In this document: piece after piece, positions 18,757 to 27,691 of the stretch | How the letters are laid out: each line of letters begins with the position of its first letter | Numbering within the stretch: the first letter of the stretch is position 1 | Assembly: GCF_004119455.1 (NCBI RefSeq) | Contig: NZ_NRQT01000001.1 | Coordinates: 496,001 to 560,000 of the forward strand | Source: Chryseobacterium sp. CH25 | GTDB lineage: Bacteria; Bacteroidota; Bacteroidia; Flavobacteriales; Weeksellaceae | DNA length: 64,000 bases | Reading direction: 5' to 3' | Made by a program: the position numbers and the translations under genes | Notes under the pieces: generated by a model | The model's database searches: none | What the model saw: only the letters and a program-made list of their open reading frames with translations | What the model was told of the DNA's origin: nothing

Positions 18757-20214
18757 ATGAATAGAAAACTACAGTTTATTCTTGTCCTATCAGTAGCATC
18801 TTTATTTCCACTATACGGCCAAACGGCCCCAAACCTTGAATTTGCACTGGTATCCGGGGATGGTAATCCTACAGGAAATGGCCCTGTAACAACAGCCACC
18901 ATAAATTTTCTAAAAAACACCAATAATCCCAGCGGTACATCTTTTGCCCTGTACCAGCCCGAACTGAAAGCTACATTTACTCTTACTAATCAGGTATATT
19001 CAAATGCAGCAAGATTAGGATGGACAGGTTCCGCCGGAGCGGCATTGTATCCTTTGATGAATTCTGCAGGAGCACCTTCTAATAATAATTTTACAGCTTC
19101 CGGTGCATCTTCCGGCACAGGAATTATGGTTACCAATAACCGGGGGATTAATCTCACTCTAAATTCATCAGTATTATCCGGTAATTCTACAAACGGTACC
19201 TATCAGATGGCTGATCTCACCATTACCTTCAACAGGCCTGTGAATAACCCTATTCTTCATATAGGGGGAATGGGTGGTTTTCAGGGATCATTAGGCTTTG
19301 CAGGAGGTTTTGATTATGTATCATCTAATGTTCCCGTTTCATTTTCAAGACTTTCCGGCAACAGTTCAAGCTTCAACGTAACCTCAACATCCATCAGGAA
19401 TACAGCAACAAATCCGTCTGCCACAGGTGCCAACTCAGCCTCAGGATCAATCCTGATAAGTGGCCAGGGCATTACAACACTTACTTTAAGAACAAACATA
19501 AGAGGAGATGGACAGGCTTCTTCATGGGGAGGAGGTGATGGAATGACAATAGGGATTTCAACGTTGGAAAGTAATCTTTCCATAACAAAAACGGTCAACA
19601 ATCAAAATCCTAAAAGTGGCACCAATGTTATTTTTACATTAACTGCCCAGAATAGCGGAGCATCCAACAATACCAATGTAAAAGTTACAGATCAGCTTCC
19701 AAGTGGTTACAGTTTTATCAGCTCTTCAGCCAGTGTTGGCGCCTATGATAATTCTTCCGGTATCTGGAATATAGGAACTCTAAACGATGGTAATTCTGAA
19801 GTGCTGAATATCACTGCAAAGGTTAACTATTCCGGAAATTATACGAATACAGCAAATATTAGTGGGGATTTAAGCGAAACAACAACTTCAGATAACAGCA
19901 ACTCCTCTACTCCTAATGTACAGACTGTATGTTATGAGGATAAGAATACATCATCAGCTGGCATTAATTCTAATTTTGGTATCACTACCCTGAAAAGAGC
20001 TGGTAAGGATACCTGGCCCACCGTCAGAAGTTCTGCATTCATGGTATTAGAATCCAATACCAAAGGATTTGTAATCACCCGATTACCTAAAGCCTCATTA
20101 GGAAATATCACCAACCCTATTGAAGGAATGCTTGTATACGACCTTACGGATAAATGTCTTAAAATCTATGCGGATGGAATATGGAGCTGTTTTACAACAC
20201 CTACCTGTCCTTAA
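18757..20214 (+). CDS. Exported DUF11-type surface protein
   Basis: A 485-residue protein from the ATG at 18757; a TTG three codons earlier is less likely. The signal peptide (about 1-22) ends at FPLYGQ. Residues 25-265 form a Ser/Thr/Asn/Gly-rich beta domain. Residues about 270-370 (SNLSITKTVNNQNPKSGTN, then VKVTDQLPSGYSFISSS, then LNITAKVNYSG and YTNTANIS) are a DUF11 repeat, an Ig-like fold frequent in secreted surface proteins. The last 90 residues repeat the surface-module signature in reverse position (VLESNTKGFVITRLP, EGMLVYDLTDKCLKIY, WSC). A following gene with the same tail starts 22 bases later. It is probably a cell-surface adhesin. Confidence 0.8.
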   Translation: MNRKLQFILVLSVASLFPLYGQTAPNLEFALVSGDGNPTGNGPVTTATINFLKNTNNPSGTSFALYQPELKATFTLTNQVYSNAARLGWTGSAGAALYPLMNSAGAPSNNNFTASGASSGTGIMVTNNRGINLTLNSSVLSGNSTNGTYQMADLTITFNRPVNNPILHIGGMGGFQGSLGFAGGFDYVSSNVPVSFSRLSGNSSSFNVTSTSIRNTATNPSATGANSASGSILISGQGITTLTLRTNIRGDGQASSWGGGDGMTIGISTLESNLSITKTVNNQNPKSGTNVIFTLTAQNSGASNNTNVKVTDQLPSGYSFISSSASVGAYDNSSGIWNIGTLNDGNSEVLNITAKVNYSGNYTNTANISGDLSETTTSDNSNSSTPNVQTVCYEDKNTSSAGINSNFGITTLKRAGKDTWPTVRSSAFMVLESNTKGFVITRLPKASLGNITNPIEGMLVYDLTDKCLKIYADGIWSCFTTPTCP

Positions 20215-20235
20215 TGAATAATAAAATAATATATT

Positions 20236-20781
20236 ATGAAAAAGATATCAGCTATTTTATCTGTTATTATATCACAAATAGCATTCTCACAGGTAATTAT
20301 TGGAAATGAAACAGGTTCAGCTTCTAATAAAACATCTGTTCTGCTTGAATTTCCAACAGGGCAAAACAAAGGAATCATTCTTCCCTATACACGCACTCTT
20401 CCCTCTTCTCCCAATGAAGGAACTATTCTTCTTGATGCCTCAACGAGCAATGCATCAAGGGTTAAATACTATAACGGTTCCTGGATCGATTTAAGTGGCC
20501 AGAATGGAGACTTAACTACAGCGCTGTCTGCACAGCCAACAGAAAGTCAAGTTCAGGAAGAACCTAATGCAAAAGTGATTATTGGCTCCAACAGCTCTAC
20601 AGCCAGCGGAGTGCTTGTACTGGAGTCTCAAACAAAGGCCTTGCTATTACCAACTGCAGAAAGTACCGATGCAATTCCCAATCCATCTCCTGGAATGATG
20701 GTTTTTATCAATAAAAACGGAGCCAAAAGACTTGCTGTATTTAATGGCAGTAAGTGGTCATATTGGATGTCTACAACCTAA
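20236..20781 (+). CDS. Exported protein with two surface modules
   Basis: A 181-residue protein. A signal peptide (about 1-19, ending AFSQ) is followed by two copies of a short motif. The first is VIIGNETGSASNKTSVLLEF, NKGIILPYTRTLP and YYNGSWIDLSG. The second is VIIGSNSSTASGVLVLES, KALLLPTAESTD, PGMMVFINK and VFNGSKWSYW. The internal duplication is about 90 residues long and equals the tail of the upstream gene, so the two gene products probably belong together on the surface. It is transcribed with the upstream gene (22-base gap). There is no enzymatic motif. Confidence 0.75.
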   Translation: MKKISAILSVIISQIAFSQVIIGNETGSASNKTSVLLEFPTGQNKGIILPYTRTLPSSPNEGTILLDASTSNASRVKYYNGSWIDLSGQNGDLTTALSAQPTESQVQEEPNAKVIIGSNSSTASGVLVLESQTKALLLPTAESTDAIPNPSPGMMVFINKNGAKRLAVFNGSKWSYWMSTT

Positions 20782-20868
20782 CCATCAATATTTCATTTCA
20801 AAAAAACATAATTCTTAGAATAACAAAACACCTAGCCTCATTCATTCCTCAAACACAAATTATGGAAG

Positions 20869-20906
20869 TGCAGGGAAAGAGTATCATTTCTTTCTCTGCA
20901 TATTTT
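20869..20906 (+). terminator. Putative terminator
   Basis: TGCAGGGAAAGA (20869-20880) pairs with TTTCTTTCTCTGCA (20887-20900) with one mismatch, followed by TATTTTT. It lies 88 bases after the stop at 20781. Confidence 0.55.
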
Positions 20907-21078
20907 TACAGTATACATTTATCTTCATCTATGTGTAAAAAAGAAAACTTATTGAATAATTCGTATGCTATTCTTTATCAATAATCAATGTATTTTTGAA
21001 TCAATCTGAGGGCAATAGTTTTTAAGTTAAATGAACACGTAGATTTCAGATTAATTACACATTTATTTCACTATTACA

Positions 21079-21114
21079 AGCAGGAAATCTATGGATTTTC
21101 TGCTGTTTTTTTTA
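21079..21114 (+). terminator. Second plus-strand terminator hairpin
   Basis: AGCAGGAAATC pairs with GATTTTCTGCT around a short loop and is followed by a run of eight T (21106-21113). No plus-strand gene ends directly before it. It may be a back-up terminator or may end a short unrecognised transcript. Confidence 0.55.
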
Positions 21115-21226
21115 TCTCAAAAATGGTTCAGACTATAACAAAAGCCAGAACGACTGTCGCTCCGGCAAATGCAGAAATATTTATCAATATTTCATAAAGA
21201 TATAACTGAGTCTATCAAAAGAATAC

Positions 21227-22054
21227 TTATTGAATTTGCCCGATAATATCAAAAACAGTATCGGCACCGGTTCCAAAACTCGCTCTTATCCCTATTGTAT
21301 CCACGGCGTATACATAAACACGAATCCTTGCCGTATACGTTCCCGGATCTAATACCAAAGTTCTTGAGGCGCCTACCTGAAATACTCCCGTTGTATAAAA
21401 ATTTCCACTGTTTGTAAATGAAACTCCCTGCCTGCATATCAAAGCATTATTAAAGGACCCACCACTTAAAAACAGATTGGAGCCATAGCCTTTTGATGCT
21501 CCGTCTGAGAGAGCACTTCCATTAGCACTCAGCACATTTGTAACAGGAACAGACATCGTAAATACAACAACGGATTTTTCTGTAAGGGTAAAAGTCCTTG
21601 TTTCAAGATCACCAACAGATGTATTACCATCAGTAGAACTCAAGATAACAGCTGCTCCCGGATGAGCACTTCCTGCCGTTCCCCCTGCCAGAATATCCGG
21701 TGAATTATAGAACATTTTCACCCACTCTCCGCTTGTTCCTTTAGTGGAGTTGAAACTGTAATATCCTTTTCTCAGCACATTGACCGTTCTACTGCTGGTG
21801 GTGGTATTGGTAAGAGGCTGAGTAACGTATATAATTGTACCATCCTGATCAGAACCATAGAGATTATCTTTATTTTTCAACTGTTCCCCTGTAATTCTGG
21901 GAACAATAACTCCATCTGTTTTCTGAGTATCACCAGGCGTTCCTACAACGTCCAGTGTGACCTTGGGAGCTGTTGTATTAACTCCAACCTGAGCAATCAT
22001 GTAGTTTCCTGCCCCTGCAAGGAGTGTAGCCAAAAGAATTCTAACTTTTTTCAT
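21227..22054 (-). CDS. Exported surface protein with VGVNTTAPxVTLDV module
   Basis: A 275-residue protein. A signal peptide (about 1-21, ending MIAQ) is followed by VGVNTTAPKVTLDVVG, GVIVPRITGEQLKNKDNLYG and GTIIYVTQP, then GYYSFNSTKGTSGEWVKMF. This is a long variant of the surface module and is close to the one in the gene at 51,190. The C-terminal half (about 150-275) is Ser/Gly-rich with beta-strand character (SVVVFTMSVPVTN, LDPGTYTARIRVYVYAV), again jelly-roll-like. It is monocistronic, with the fourth AraC paralogue 392 bases upstream on the same strand. An exported adhesin or matrix role is likely; the ligand is unknown. Confidence 0.78.
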   Translation of the reverse strand: MKKVRILLATLLAGAGNYMIAQVGVNTTAPKVTLDVVGTPGDTQKTDGVIVPRITGEQLKNKDNLYGSDQDGTIIYVTQPLTNTTTSSRTVNVLRKGYYSFNSTKGTSGEWVKMFYNSPDILAGGTAGSAHPGAAVILSSTDGNTSVGDLETRTFTLTEKSVVVFTMSVPVTNVLSANGSALSDGASKGYGSNLFLSGGSFNNALICRQGVSFTNSGNFYTTGVFQVGASRTLVLDPGTYTARIRVYVYAVDTIGIRASFGTGADTVFDIIGQIQ

Positions 22055-22446
22055 TTGTTATCTATTTTAGTGTATAGGAAATTATTATCTGAGAATTAAG
22101 TACTGATATAGGTAAACTGTACGGAATCTTAATTGTACTTCGCAAATAAGGCTATTAGAATCTATGGATAAATGTAGTAAAAGTAACAGATGAAGGATAT
22201 TCAAAAATCAATTCAATACTTGCTGATTTTATAACAAATAATTATAAAACTGTAAAAATGAAAAACAATACATTAAGGCTCAACACAGTAAATCCTATAG
22301 CTGCAAAACGCCTAAAGAAGTTCTGAACTAAAAGATTCCGGTTAATTATGTAATGATAATTTGTTAATGAAAGCAAGCATTGAACTGAATAAATATTATC
22401 CAATCAAGAATCACTGAGATTTCAAAAAACCAATTACTTCAATAAT
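22055..22446. other. Spacer without a recognisable gene
   Basis: This stretch of 392 AT-rich bases lies upstream of the surface protein and downstream of the fourth AraC gene. I see no ORF, strong hairpin or full promoter. It must hold the promoter for 21,227-22,054. Confidence 0.4.
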
Positions 22447-23271
22447 TTAAGAACGATATTCCGTGGGGGTGAAATTGCTCTTCTTTTTAAAGAAAGCAGA
22501 AAATCCAGCACTATTTTCAAATCCAAGATTGGAAGAGATGGTCTTTATAGGATCTTCCGAATACCGCAACTGGTTTTTAGCTTCCTGCATAATCTTACTG
22601 TGGATCATATCCGTTGCCGTCATATTCAGATGTTTTTTGCATAAAATATTAAGATAATTGGGTGTTACTGCAAGCTTTTCTGCATACCATCGGATTGATT
22701 TTTGTTCTATATAATTTTGAGCAATAAATCCCCAATATTTTTTAACAATAGGATTTGAACGGTGCAGTAGTGTATTCTTAACATAACCTTCCGTTTCCCG
22801 TCTCATCATAGAGGCAAGAATATCCATACGCAATTGTATGATTTTTTTCCAGGATTCGTCTTTACCCAGCACCTGAAGATCTCTTTCTATACTTTCAATT
22901 TCCGTATTTACAATCTGAAATATCATATCAGAAAGCTTAAAGACCGGGTTCAGATTATGTCTGATAAAATTAAATTCATCAGAATTGGAAAAAGATTCAA
23001 ATATTTTTTGCCCCACAACTATTTTATGGGCAAAAGTCTCAGGACCAGTCACCCAATGATGATGCTGTCCCGGAAATAGAAAATGGAGCTGGTTTTTACC
23101 AATCGGAAACTCCATATCATCAATATAATGAATTCCACTTCCTTCACTAAACAGAATAACTAAGAAGTAGGTACATTTTTTTGTTTTATTATAATTTTCA
23201 ATGCCATTGATCTGCTTGTACGCCACTTCATCATCAGGTAATTTGCCTGGTGGCTGATTGTGTTCTGTCAT
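22447..23271 (-). CDS. AraC family transcriptional regulator (paralogue 4)
   Basis: A 274-residue protein from the ATG at 23271. The sensor half has FSEGSGIHYIDDMEF and FPGQHHHW. The DNA-binding half has EKLAVTPNYLNILCKKHLN, then IKTISSNLGFENSAGFSAF, ending NFTPTEYRS. It shares the whole two-domain layout with the three tandem AraC genes at 12,877-15,638, from which it is separated by the exported-protein operons. This arrangement suggests duplication of a regulator together with, or around, its surface-protein targets. It probably acts on the gene at 21,227-22,054 just downstream or on its own promoter. Confidence 0.88.
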   Translation of the reverse strand: MTEHNQPPGKLPDDEVAYKQINGIENYNKTKKCTYFLVILFSEGSGIHYIDDMEFPIGKNQLHFLFPGQHHHWVTGPETFAHKIVVGQKIFESFSNSDEFNFIRHNLNPVFKLSDMIFQIVNTEIESIERDLQVLGKDESWKKIIQLRMDILASMMRRETEGYVKNTLLHRSNPIVKKYWGFIAQNYIEQKSIRWYAEKLAVTPNYLNILCKKHLNMTATDMIHSKIMQEAKNQLRYSEDPIKTISSNLGFENSAGFSAFFKKKSNFTPTEYRS

Positions 23272-23664
23272 AACTAGTGTTTCATTTCCTTAGTGTCTAT
23301 TCTTCCAAAGCAGGTTATTGATACAAAAGATATGGTATATCAATCGCTATATAAAACAACTATACCTTTCTCTTCTTTCAAAACTTCGTAAGAATAAATC
23401 TTTACAATAATATTATTTTTTCAACAGGCAAAAATATCATAATTATTCCAAAACTTGTTTTTTTTATCACTACACAAACACTTAAAACATAAAATACAAA
23501 GCTAATTTCTTTTAAAATTCAGAGGAGTTTGCCTTGTCAGCACTATAAAATTTCCAGCTTCCATCCTAAAGTCTGATCTAATTCTGTATATTAGCCTCTC
23601 TAAAACACTGACTTTCAAAGCACACTCTCATAAGCTGGTGGAAAAGAATAAAACTAATAATTAA
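23272..23664. other. Divergent spacer
   Basis: This stretch of 393 bases separates the divergent AraC and hydrolase genes. It contains T-rich stretches but no ORF, hairpin or clear -7 box on either strand. Confidence 0.4.
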
Positions 23665-24573
23665 ATGAAACATAACCATTTTGCGGCTCCTAAACATTTC
23701 AGATATATGAGATTTTTTTCCATGAATTTCCTTCTGTTATTATTTCTTTTAGTCAATACCTCTGCGTGGGCAATCTCATCTGATTTTACCACTAAGGATG
23801 TAAAGTTTAACAGTGAAGGAGTATCACTTTCAGGAACTATTTTTAAACCTGACCATGCGTCTGCAGCTGTTGTTATTGTTCACGGATCCGGACAGGAAAA
23901 AAGGATGACAGAGTTTGCAACACTTTTGGCTAAAAATGGTATTGCTGTTTTAACTTATGATAAACGTGGCGTGGGTGAATCCGGAGGTGTATATGCAGGA
24001 CCGGAAGTGGGAACCAATAATGTGGACTCTTTTAATCTTAATCTATTATCTTTAGATGCAAGTGCTGCGGTAAATGCACTCTCTCAAAATTTACAAAATA
24101 ATACAATACAAATTGGTTTAATTGGTGGCAGCCAGGCAGGATGGATTATTCCTTTAGCAGCACAAAAAAATAAAGCCATCAAATTTATGACGATATTCAG
24201 TGGAGCCCTTATTCCGGTTAAACAACAACTCCGGTTTCAGTTTTATACGAATGGAAATTCAAAGTTTTGGGATACCCACACGGAAGAAGATGCACGGAAA
24301 CACATTATGACAGATCCGGATAGATACGAATTTACGGATACTGATCCCCGTGATGCTCTTTCCCAATTATCAATTCCGGGACTCTGGATTTTTGGAGGTA
24401 AAGATATACAGGTTCCTGTTAACCTATCCATTGAACATTTGAATGTATTACAATCTGATAAAAAACGTTATGAATATAAATTATATCCGGATTTAGGGCA
24501 TAATACTGCATTTTCCCGCTCTCCTGAACCTATGGAATATGCTATCAAATGGATAAAAAACAGAAAAAAGTAA
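23665..24573 (+). CDS. Exported alpha/beta hydrolase
   Basis: A 302-residue serine hydrolase with a long N-terminal region, MKHNHFAAPKHFRYMRFFSMNFLL..., whose hydrophobic part is a signal peptide (cleavage near SAWA, about 36). The fold is shown by VIVHGSG (oxyanion loop, about 70-76), LTYDKRGVGESGG, and the nucleophile elbow IGGSQAG with Ser at about 159. FGGKDIQVP carries the acid Asp (about 249), and YPDLGHNTAF the catalytic His (about 278). This is the peptidase-S9/BAAT-like esterase group; the substrate is not predictable. It probably acts in the periplasm. It starts at the first ATG; the Met at about residue 20 is a reasonable alternative. Confidence 0.85.
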   Translation: MKHNHFAAPKHFRYMRFFSMNFLLLLFLLVNTSAWAISSDFTTKDVKFNSEGVSLSGTIFKPDHASAAVVIVHGSGQEKRMTEFATLLAKNGIAVLTYDKRGVGESGGVYAGPEVGTNNVDSFNLNLLSLDASAAVNALSQNLQNNTIQIGLIGGSQAGWIIPLAAQKNKAIKFMTIFSGALIPVKQQLRFQFYTNGNSKFWDTHTEEDARKHIMTDPDRYEFTDTDPRDALSQLSIPGLWIFGGKDIQVPVNLSIEHLNVLQSDKKRYEYKLYPDLGHNTAFSRSPEPMEYAIKWIKNRKK

Positions 24574-24646
24574 AATATTGATTCCTGTCATATTAAAGTG
24601 CTACCAGGTCTTATGGAGATCTCTTTCTTAAAAAAAGATAATATAA

Positions 24647-25015
24647 CTATTCTTCTACCCTTTTTGAAAAGGCCCTTAAAACCAATAAGCTTAATATAAT
24701 CAGTATCGGTCCCCAAAAGATGTCTGTAACAGATGATCTTGAGTTATTAGCAAACTGTTCATGCCCGTCATCCGAATAATTACCGGTTTTGATTGCAGCA
24801 GAGTTGCAACAGTAATTTTCATTTCCAATACAGCTGCCATTTACATTACTGCTCTCGCCAGGGATATCATAGATGATCTCAACAGGTATTCCCTGACCAT
24901 TGATCCATTGAAAAGAAAATATAAGAATCAGAACAAAAATGAAATATACACTGCTCATAAAAAGGTATTCATGGTTAACCCCTAAAATATAAATTTTTAT
25001 CATATATAAGGGCAT
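24647..25015 (-). CDS. Small membrane/exported protein with a Cys cluster
   Basis: The open frame has 122 codons. The true start may be the ATG at 24958 (MSSVYFIF, 103 residues), because the 19 residues before it add little. A hydrophobic N-terminal segment (VYFIFVLILIFSFQW) is followed by a short polar domain with CIGNENYCCN (three Cys), then a C-terminal membrane segment (FWGPILIILSLLVLRAF) and a charged tail. This gives a small protein anchored at the C-terminus with its Cys-bearing middle outside the cytoplasm. I do not recognise the family. It converges with the hydrolase and precedes the next minus-strand gene's stop by 89 bases. Confidence 0.55.
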   Translation of the reverse strand: MPLYMIKIYILGVNHEYLFMSSVYFIFVLILIFSFQWINGQGIPVEIIYDIPGESSNVNGSCIGNENYCCNSAAIKTGNYSDDGHEQFANNSRSSVTDIFWGPILIILSLLVLRAFSKRVEE

Positions 25016-25104
25016 ACAAAGAAAGATAAAACTACATTCTAAAAAAATAATAGTTTTTTATTTTTTCAACAGGCTGCCACACTCTTATGAATTAATGACA
25101 AGGC

Positions 25105-25911
25105 TTACTGTTTCACCTGAAAATTTTTAAAATCAAAAGGGATTTTCTGTACAGATTCTTCGTTTTCAATCAGCAGTTCCAGAGGAATATTTCCCCTTTC
25201 TTCTGCAGTCATTGATTGCTTAATTTTATAAAATGTATAGATCATCCTGGTTTTAGGATCTTGCAGTGTAAGATTATTATAACCGAAATCCAGCTCATCA
25301 CTCATAGTGGGGATTACAGGTATAATCTCATGCTCCTTATTATCCGTTTTCGCAAGGATAAGATCATAGTCATTAAAGTCTACCTTTTTATTCTGGCTAG
25401 CCCTGTGATTAATAAAGTCTTTAAAGGTCTTACTGGATGATTCTGCAGATACAATACCAAAATAAAGTCCTGGACTTTTAGCAAGGACATTCTTATCAAT
25501 AAGATTCATGTCTTTCTTTAAATCCTTTACTTTTCCCAAAATAAAGTAGGAATTGCTTTCACCGGAAGGCTTAAAATATTTGACAATTCCTTCTGCATTT
25601 ACACTTTTTAACGGCTCTTTTGGCATTTCGTAACGCACCAGAATATTAGCTCTTCTATAGATATTATAGGCATCATGGTTATCCTGTAAAAGATTTCCTT
25701 TTTTATCTGTAGCTGTAATAGTATCAAATTTTATTAAATGAAACTTATCATTAGGTTTATCATTCATTTCAAAACTCAATTCTACAAAATCAAAAACCTG
25801 GCTGGCCCGATCAAAACGAATGCTTTGCTGAGCATATAGACCTTCCGAAATAATGATTCCTGCTAAAAGAAGCAGTTTATTTATTTTTTTAAACTTTAAA
25901 TGGTACATCAT
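25105..25911 (-). CDS. Exported protein of unknown function
   Basis: A 268-residue protein with a signal peptide (KKINKLLLLAGIIISEGLYAQ, cleavage near 28) and a mature region rich in Lys, Asp and Asn, with mixed alpha/beta character. There is no catalytic motif, no Cys and no membrane segment. Motif-like stretches are FDFVELSFEMND (about 40) and YNNLTLQDPKTRMIYTFYKI near the C-terminus. I do not recognise the family; it reads like one of the many Bacteroidota periplasmic proteins of unknown role. It is followed on the same strand by the small Cys-cluster membrane protein, but the 89-base gap does not prove co-transcription. Confidence 0.75.
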   Translation of the reverse strand: MMYHLKFKKINKLLLLAGIIISEGLYAQQSIRFDRASQVFDFVELSFEMNDKPNDKFHLIKFDTITATDKKGNLLQDNHDAYNIYRRANILVRYEMPKEPLKSVNAEGIVKYFKPSGESNSYFILGKVKDLKKDMNLIDKNVLAKSPGLYFGIVSAESSSKTFKDFINHRASQNKKVDFNDYDLILAKTDNKEHEIIPVIPTMSDELDFGYNNLTLQDPKTRMIYTFYKIKQSMTAEERGNIPLELLIENEESVQKIPFDFKNFQVKQ

Positions 25912-26292
25912 TTTAGATTATGCTTAAAAATTATAATTCTTCATTGATTGGTATCATACATCCGCTCCAGACTTTCACATCCCTTATCCGAAATTTTCCT
26001 CAATCTTTAATTTCGTTCTTTTCAGAAGACCTGCAACAATGATGAGTTTTTTAAATTCTCATATGTAAGGATTTCATCTATATCTTCAATATTCAGACAG
26101 TTGTATATACGAAAAATATTAAATAAATTTGAGAAACAACCTTATGTCATTAATAAGTTTATGAATAACGATACTGAAGGTTTCTTCAAAGCATTACAGG
26201 TTATAATGCAAATAATGACTGAGAATTAAAACGTATGAAAATCCAGGTTATCTGTATTGGCTATTTAAGGTATAACAAAAAAAATTCAACAT
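25912..26292. other. Divergent spacer
   Basis: This stretch of 381 bases lies between divergent genes. I see no ORF, hairpin or complete promoter on either strand. Confidence 0.4.
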
Positions 26293-26751
26293 ATGGATTT
26301 CAAAAAAATCAAATATTTCCTTCTTGCCTTTTTAATTGGAGGTTTTATTTTTAAAAGCAATATGCTGCCTATACCTTATCAGGTCCGTTCCGTCATTGGT
26401 CTGATTATATTAATAGGATATGCCTATGGAGTATATACACTGATCTATCGTCCTGTTGTTTCAGAAAGCCGCATCAAAAAACATTTACTCTTAAGACTTG
26501 GTATTCTTATTCTTTTGCTGCTCATCGCCCTTATTCCTCTTTGGCTCCTTAAAGATCAAAATCTGGGAATGGGAGCAGGATACATCTACTATTTTGTGAT
26601 GATGGTATTGGGATATGGTACCGTAATTTATGCCATCATTGAATCCCTTTTATTATACTCAAAGAAAAAATATGAACAAACCGCTATTAACCTTTCTTTA
26701 GCTATGGCGATCTATTGTTTCGTTATTTTCAGCGGACTATTTGGTTTTTAA
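26293..26751 (+). CDS. Four-helix membrane protein of unknown function
   Basis: A 152-residue protein with four hydrophobic segments: about 8-24 (FLLAFLIGGFIF), 33-50 (IGLIILIGYAYGVYTLIY), 65-87 (LLLRLGILILLLLIALIPLWLL) and 97-120, and a fifth weaker one at the C-terminus (IYCFVIFSGLFGF). Short basic loops (RIKKH, SKKKYEQ) place the ends by the positive-inside rule. It has no signal peptide and no conserved catalytic residues that I recognise. It stands alone between a divergent exported protein and a convergent hypothetical. An inner-membrane location is certain enough; the function is unknown. Confidence 0.75.
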   Translation: MDFKKIKYFLLAFLIGGFIFKSNMLPIPYQVRSVIGLIILIGYAYGVYTLIYRPVVSESRIKKHLLLRLGILILLLLIALIPLWLLKDQNLGMGAGYIYYFVMMVLGYGTVIYAIIESLLLYSKKKYEQTAINLSLAMAIYCFVIFSGLFGF

Positions 26752-26808
26752 TTTCTTTATACCTGCTTTTTTCAAAAAATAATAGAGATAAACTTTCAGT
26801 ACCCTTCA

Positions 26809-27303
26809 TCAGTTAAAATAATACGTTGACGAAAGATCTCCGTTAAAGTTAGGTTTCCCTTCCTGTTTTCTTGTATTAAGCTCAAAAAGCCTTTCTCCAT
26901 TTTTATTCCCTGCACGTATTTTAAGCGAAAACCAGCCGTTTTCCAGATTCAGCCGAATGCTGTTTTCATCGTTAATGGTTGAAATATCTTTTAAATAACC
27001 AATGCCTACCACTCTCAGTTCATTATTAGAAGTCTGAAATATCCAGCCATCAGACTGGGCAGCAACTTCTTCACTTCCCAATACCCGGTCTTCATTGGCA
27101 GAAATGCAGAATGAATAATAATCTTCTTCTACCCCAATGACGGGAATTGCAATACCCGATCTTGTTATTTCATCTCCATGTTCATTTTCTACAAAATATT
27201 TCAGGATATTGTTTCCCGGCAGATTATGATCCTGCAGATATTTTGCTAAAAGCTCCGGACTGTATATAACAAAGCCTTTAAGTTCTGAAAATATTTTCTT
27301 CAT
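26809..27303 (-). CDS. Cytoplasmic protein of unknown function
   Basis: A 164-residue protein starting at the ATG at 27303 (MKKIFSELKGF); the longer frame starts at a non-ATG codon. It has no signal peptide or membrane segment. The sequence is acidic with well-spaced aromatics (EEDYYSFCISANED, SDGWIFQTSNNELRVV, ENGWFSLKIRAG). The layout resembles stand-alone immunity-like proteins of Bacteroidota, but no toxin gene is adjacent, so I do not assign that role. A consensus promoter 390 bases upstream (27692-27719) may belong to it, or to a short transcript before it. Confidence 0.65.
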   Translation of the reverse strand: MKKIFSELKGFVIYSPELLAKYLQDHNLPGNNILKYFVENEHGDEITRSGIAIPVIGVEEDYYSFCISANEDRVLGSEEVAAQSDGWIFQTSNNELRVVGIGYLKDISTINDENSIRLNLENGWFSLKIRAGNKNGERLFELNTRKQEGKPNFNGDLSSTYYFN

Positions 27304-27497
27304 ATTATTTTTATTAGATTGGTTTAAAATATGGTCTGCCAAATCTGGCTTTAGTTATCTTTCTTTTCAGAACTCATATACTGAAAAACGGTTAACATGT
27401 TCTGTCCAGAAGAAAGATCTAATTATCCCTTAAAACAACTCATTTACAAATTTGTATTTATTTTCTTTCTGTTCTTTTTGGACATCAATAAATACCC

Positions 27498-27515
27498 CTG
27501 AAGCAAAAGCTTCAG
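27498..27515. repeat. Perfect hairpin CTGAAGC-AAAA-GCTTCAG
   Basis: A 7-bp stem with an AAAA loop on the plus strand. It has no T-run on either side, so it is at best a weak terminator for a transcript coming from the promoter at 27692-27719. Confidence 0.5.
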
Positions 27516-27691
27516 AAAATAGGTTAAAATGAATTGACTGATGGATAAATGTATTAACTGCTATGGATCAGATACTGCCAGAATAGCTTTTGTTCTGTTC
27601 CTGCATAGGATGCTAAGGTTCCTCTTTTGTTACTGTCATAGTCTGTAAATTTTAATCGTTAATAATACTTCGTTATGGTGTGTTGGTATAA

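Larger units (their letters stand above)
20782..21226. other. Spacer between convergent genes, with two hairpins
   Basis: This stretch of 445 bases holds two plus-strand terminator-like hairpins, at 20869-20906 and 21079-21114. The reading frame across 20754-20984 overlaps the previous gene and is not credible. A short transcript could lie between the two hairpins, but I see no promoter. Confidence 0.5.

Noticed and set aside
20754..20984. 76-codon plus-strand frame after the module protein
   Set aside because: Overlaps the end of the real gene and crosses a terminator hairpin. AT-rich noise.
27560..27680. 33-codon frame behind the orphan promoter (contains DYDSNKRGTLASYAG)
   Set aside because: No ATG, GTG or TTG at its beginning, and the ATG frame nearby stops after eight codons. 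It is mentioned only with the promoter.
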